Below are positions 61,270 to 64,000 of a stretch of 64,000 nucleotides of DNA, one piece after another. The translations under genes and the position numbers were made by a program. Source of the stretch: Warburgia ugandensis (Eukaryota > Streptophyta > Magnoliopsida > Canellales > Canellaceae); NCBI GenBank assembly GCA_035236585.1, contig CP141136.1, forward strand, positions 25,018,426 through 25,082,425, in the 5' to 3' direction. A model generated the notes under the pieces. That model was not told where the DNA came from. It worked only from the letters and a program-made list of their open reading frames with translations, and did no database searches. Within the stretch, counting starts at the first letter, position 1, and every line of letters starts with the position of its first letter.

Positions 61270-63172
61270 TAGAAATTTTGTTCTCAAAATTTAATATAAC
61301 AACTCTCTTATGAGTTATCATCATCTATCTATAATTTTTCTTTTATATCTTATTCTGTGAAATATTGACACTTAAGGAAATCTTTTATTTTCCTTTTTGA
61401 TTCATCAATCATATTACCTTTTCCTTATAGGTAGAATTTATCAAAGTCATAAAACTTGTTGGATATGGCTAAATCATAATGACTATCTTGACATTTCCTA
61501 ACATTTCAAAATAACTAATTCATGTGAGTAATCCTCTTGTTCATACTTTATATTTCCTTTGACTAGTGTCATCAATCTTTACTTTACCAATCGGTAATTC
61601 TCATCATGTTGTTACTCCCCATTTCATTCAAATAGAAATACTCCTTAACATAACCTCTAAGGTATGGATAGTTCTTTGACTATCAACTAAAGGTAAAATG
61701 TTAAATCTCAATAAAAGTAATTTATGTTCTCAGTATAACCTTCTAACCTTTGGAAGTAAATATTTCATTTCAATTCAAAATATTCATACTTCTATATCAT
61801 TTTCTTTTATTGATATTTGATTCCTCAAATTTTCACTATCATCTTGTCATAACTTTTGTAAAATCTATTCTTTTACTATCACAGAGTTATATCAATATTC
61901 TTTATGTTCTCATAACCAGTTATTTACCTTTTTCACTATATACATAACATTAGTGTCACAAATTCTAAACTGTGTACTTGAAATCATTATAAAGCATCCA
62001 TAACAACTTTTCTATATCCTTTCTAACTCCTTATATGAAATAGTAGCTCTCTTTACTCCAATAAGGATCAACATCAATGTTATCCTCATATGTCATAGAA
62101 ATTTACTTTCTCTAGTTAGTCTTTATACTTACCAAATTTGATAAACATTTTAATTCATCATGCTTCAAAGTAAATCCATAGATCTTTAATACTTACTATT
62201 TCTCATTTATCCAAGAAAACTTTCCTTCATCAAATTCATAAATATCATTTATCCCAAAAGTATAACTTAAAATTTATATTGAGTTTTGAATGATGTCCTT
62301 CATTTCTAACTCACATTTTATGCGAGTTGAGGTTACTTAACCTCCTCAATAACATTATTCAGAATTTTAATCAATGTATAATCATAATAATCTATCCTTT
62401 TTCTGATAGTATTTGGTGTGCTCCAAAATAACTTATTTGTCAACTAAATCCTTTGTCTAATAGTCCTTATAATTGACTTTTCAACATATTTTGATCATCT
62501 TATGCCATCTTCTAAAAGACCATAAAGAATTGAGTTATAATAAGTAATAATTCAATAATAACTCAATCTCATATTATATTGAAAATTTTGAAAACTCCTT
62601 AATATATCTTGAAATTTTCTAACTATATCCTTCTCAATAATCTTAAATTATTCATCTTCTATAATCACCACATTTATCCAAATTGCTTGACTTTCAAAAC
62701 AATGTGTTTAGCTTCTTGTATTTGTTTACAGGGTCTTATTTTTCATATACTATGACTGTTTCCTCATCAATATGAAGAATGTATTTTTTTATTTTTTATT
62801 TACTAAAGTCTATAACTATTCCAATATACAAAATCAATAATATCAGTAGTACAAGATCAACATCCATCTTAATTCTCATGAACTCTTATGTTGACTCATC
62901 CACTAAGTTATCTTAGTAAATTCATATTTGATGTACAAGATTTATGGACTATGATCTCATTGTGAACCATATACTATCATGGTTAACTTGTTTTTCTAAA
63001 AATTTTAGGATTGAAATTTCCCATTTTCACTATTCTTCCTCATCTGATTTATCTCCAAATTTTCCTTAAGTTTATCATTCCTTCTTACTCTAGAAATTAA
63101 TCATCTATTTATCAAAATTCTTTTCCTTTACTGATTTTGGAGAGAAATACTCACTATTTCCTTGAATTTTTC
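61270..63172 (-). pseudogene. Decayed pol region
   Basis: Position predicts reverse transcriptase, RNase H and integrase, but only about 1.9 kb remains of the 3 kb or more expected. No catalytic motif is readable in any frame. The tract is very AT-rich, in line with long decay and deletion. Confidence 0.5.
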
Positions 63173-63475
63173 TCAAGTAATATCATCTCTATTTCTATTG
63201 TTCAGAAATTTTGGTTTTACCTTTCTTATAAAGGTTGGAATTTTTCTTACCCTTAGTAACTCACTTACTAGAGTTATCACATCTAAGTTATGCCTCAAAT
63301 ATTTCAATGATGGATTTATAATTGATGCAAATTCACATAAGATAAAAGAGTGTATTAATCCAGAATCAAACAATGCTTTTGCATTATTATAAAATAGCAA
63401 AGTACCTTCAATCACCTCATTTGAGGTTTGGGCTTGACCGTCAGCAATAGCAAATACCCTTCCTTGTTGTCAAGG
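63173..63475 (-). pseudogene. Ty3/gypsy protease segment
   Basis: The minus-strand translation gives GRVFAIADGQAQTSNEVIEG, the usual link between GAG and protease in plant chromovirus-type elements, then LLFYNNAKALFDSGLIHSFI. The active-site DSG is kept but the following residue is Leu instead of the usual Ala. It is out of frame with the GAG portion. Confidence 0.75.
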
Positions 63476-63479
63476 GATA

Positions 63480-64000
63480 TTCTCTCATTTCACCTCTTTG
63501 ATTACCAATTGTTTGTTGTAGTTATTTGCCATGTGTCCTAGTTCCCCACATTTATAATACTTGAGTGGAGATCTTTATTGTATTGGATTAGGGCATATAC
63601 TCCCAGGTAAGAATCTTCTACACTTGGGACAACTCCTTTGATTTTTCCAAAAGTAGGATTTCCTTGGTTACTTGGAGGCTTGAAGTTATGCATTAGCCCT
63701 TTGCCTTTCTTAAAAGGCCTTGGATTAAAGTTTCCCATCTCTACTCTTTTTCGATTTTGATTTTGCTCAAAATCCCCCTCAAATTTTGAGGCCATTTCTA
63801 TACATTCCGCTAAAGTCATGGGTTTGGTACCCAACACCTTAGTTCTTAATCCAGGATGAAGTCCTCCCAGGAATTTGCCAGCTATCTGCCTATCTATACC
63901 ACAGATATGTAGTGCAAACCTCTTCAACTGTATGAATTTGTTTTCATACTCTACAACAGACATACTCCCTTGTTGTAGATCCATGAATTCTTTTTCCTTT
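63480..64000 (-). pseudogene. Ty3/gypsy GAG, partial
   Basis: The frame is open from the right edge to a stop at 63538-63540. Blocks LQQGSMSVVEYENKFIQLKR, FLGGLHPGLRTKVLG and MTLAECIEMASKFEGDF are those of the Retrotrans_gag domain. The first Met in the window is internal, since the frame stays open to the edge. A zinc knuckle follows in another frame at about 63560-63515 (KYYKCGELGHMANNY), with its first and last Cys changed to Tyr. GAG would form the element's particle. Confidence 0.82.

Larger units (their letters stand above)
51364..64000 (-). mobile_element. Minus-strand Ty3/gypsy (Del/Tekay-like) element, runs off the right edge
   Basis: GAG, protease, decayed pol, polypurine tract and 3' LTR occur in order on the minus strand. 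The 3' LTR ends on the left at 51364 (minus-strand end GGTCGTCA) and is opened by two younger solo LTRs. The 5' LTR and the start of GAG lie beyond 64000. Confidence 0.75.

Overview
This window is nuclear DNA from a transposon-rich flowering plant. The evidence is one intact plant dynamin-like GTPase gene, Ty1/copia and Ty3/gypsy retrotransposons whose primer-binding sites match plant initiator tRNA-Met, L1-like and RTE-like LINEs, tRNA-derived SINEs including one of Au-SINE type, and long AT-rich intergenic DNA. The species cannot be fixed from the sequence. No organellar, bacterial, CRISPR or rRNA sequence was seen.

Layout. 1-3117: decayed repeats, including a minus-strand RNase H remnant. 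3118-8738: copy A of a segmental duplication, carrying the only intact protein gene in the window, a single-exon 678-codon dynamin-related protein of the plant DRP4/Mx-like group (6702-8738). 8739-12494: 3' flank, a minus-strand L1-like LINE tail and unassigned DNA. 12495-14567: a partial third copy (B) of the repeat found at the start of copy A, split by a 1468-bp TRIM-like fold-back element with AAATT target duplications. 14568-20450: remains of a Ty3/gypsy element, with a 2589-bp minus-strand solo LTR (TTAAC duplications) inside its 5' LTR. 20463-24230: a broken copia element, then a broken L1-like LINE. 24418-27624: recognisable exons of a zinc-less quinone oxidoreductase-like gene on the minus strand, apparently a pseudogene. 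28116-29846: a 5'-truncated RTE LINE with 11-bp target duplications.

34092-44172 is copy C of the duplication, about 31 kb from copy A in the same orientation. It carries only the first part of the dynamin gene and that part is split by a 5251-bp copia element (38725-43975, AGTTC duplications). 45719-51224 holds Ty3/gypsy LTR and TRIM remains. 51364-64000 is one large minus-strand Ty3/gypsy element that runs off the right edge. Its 3' LTR is opened by two younger plus-strand solo LTRs, 52986-55608 (TTATT) and 57620-60457 (GAGTG).

Functionally the window is one probable working gene plus layered transposon history. The layering gives relative ages: tRNA-derived SINE-like sequences, then the A/C duplication, then the Au-like SINE and the copia insertion in copy C. 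The most interesting non-gene signal is a stem-loop kept at the same place in several Ty3/gypsy LTRs while its sequence differs between two LTR subfamilies. No new multi-gene system was found.
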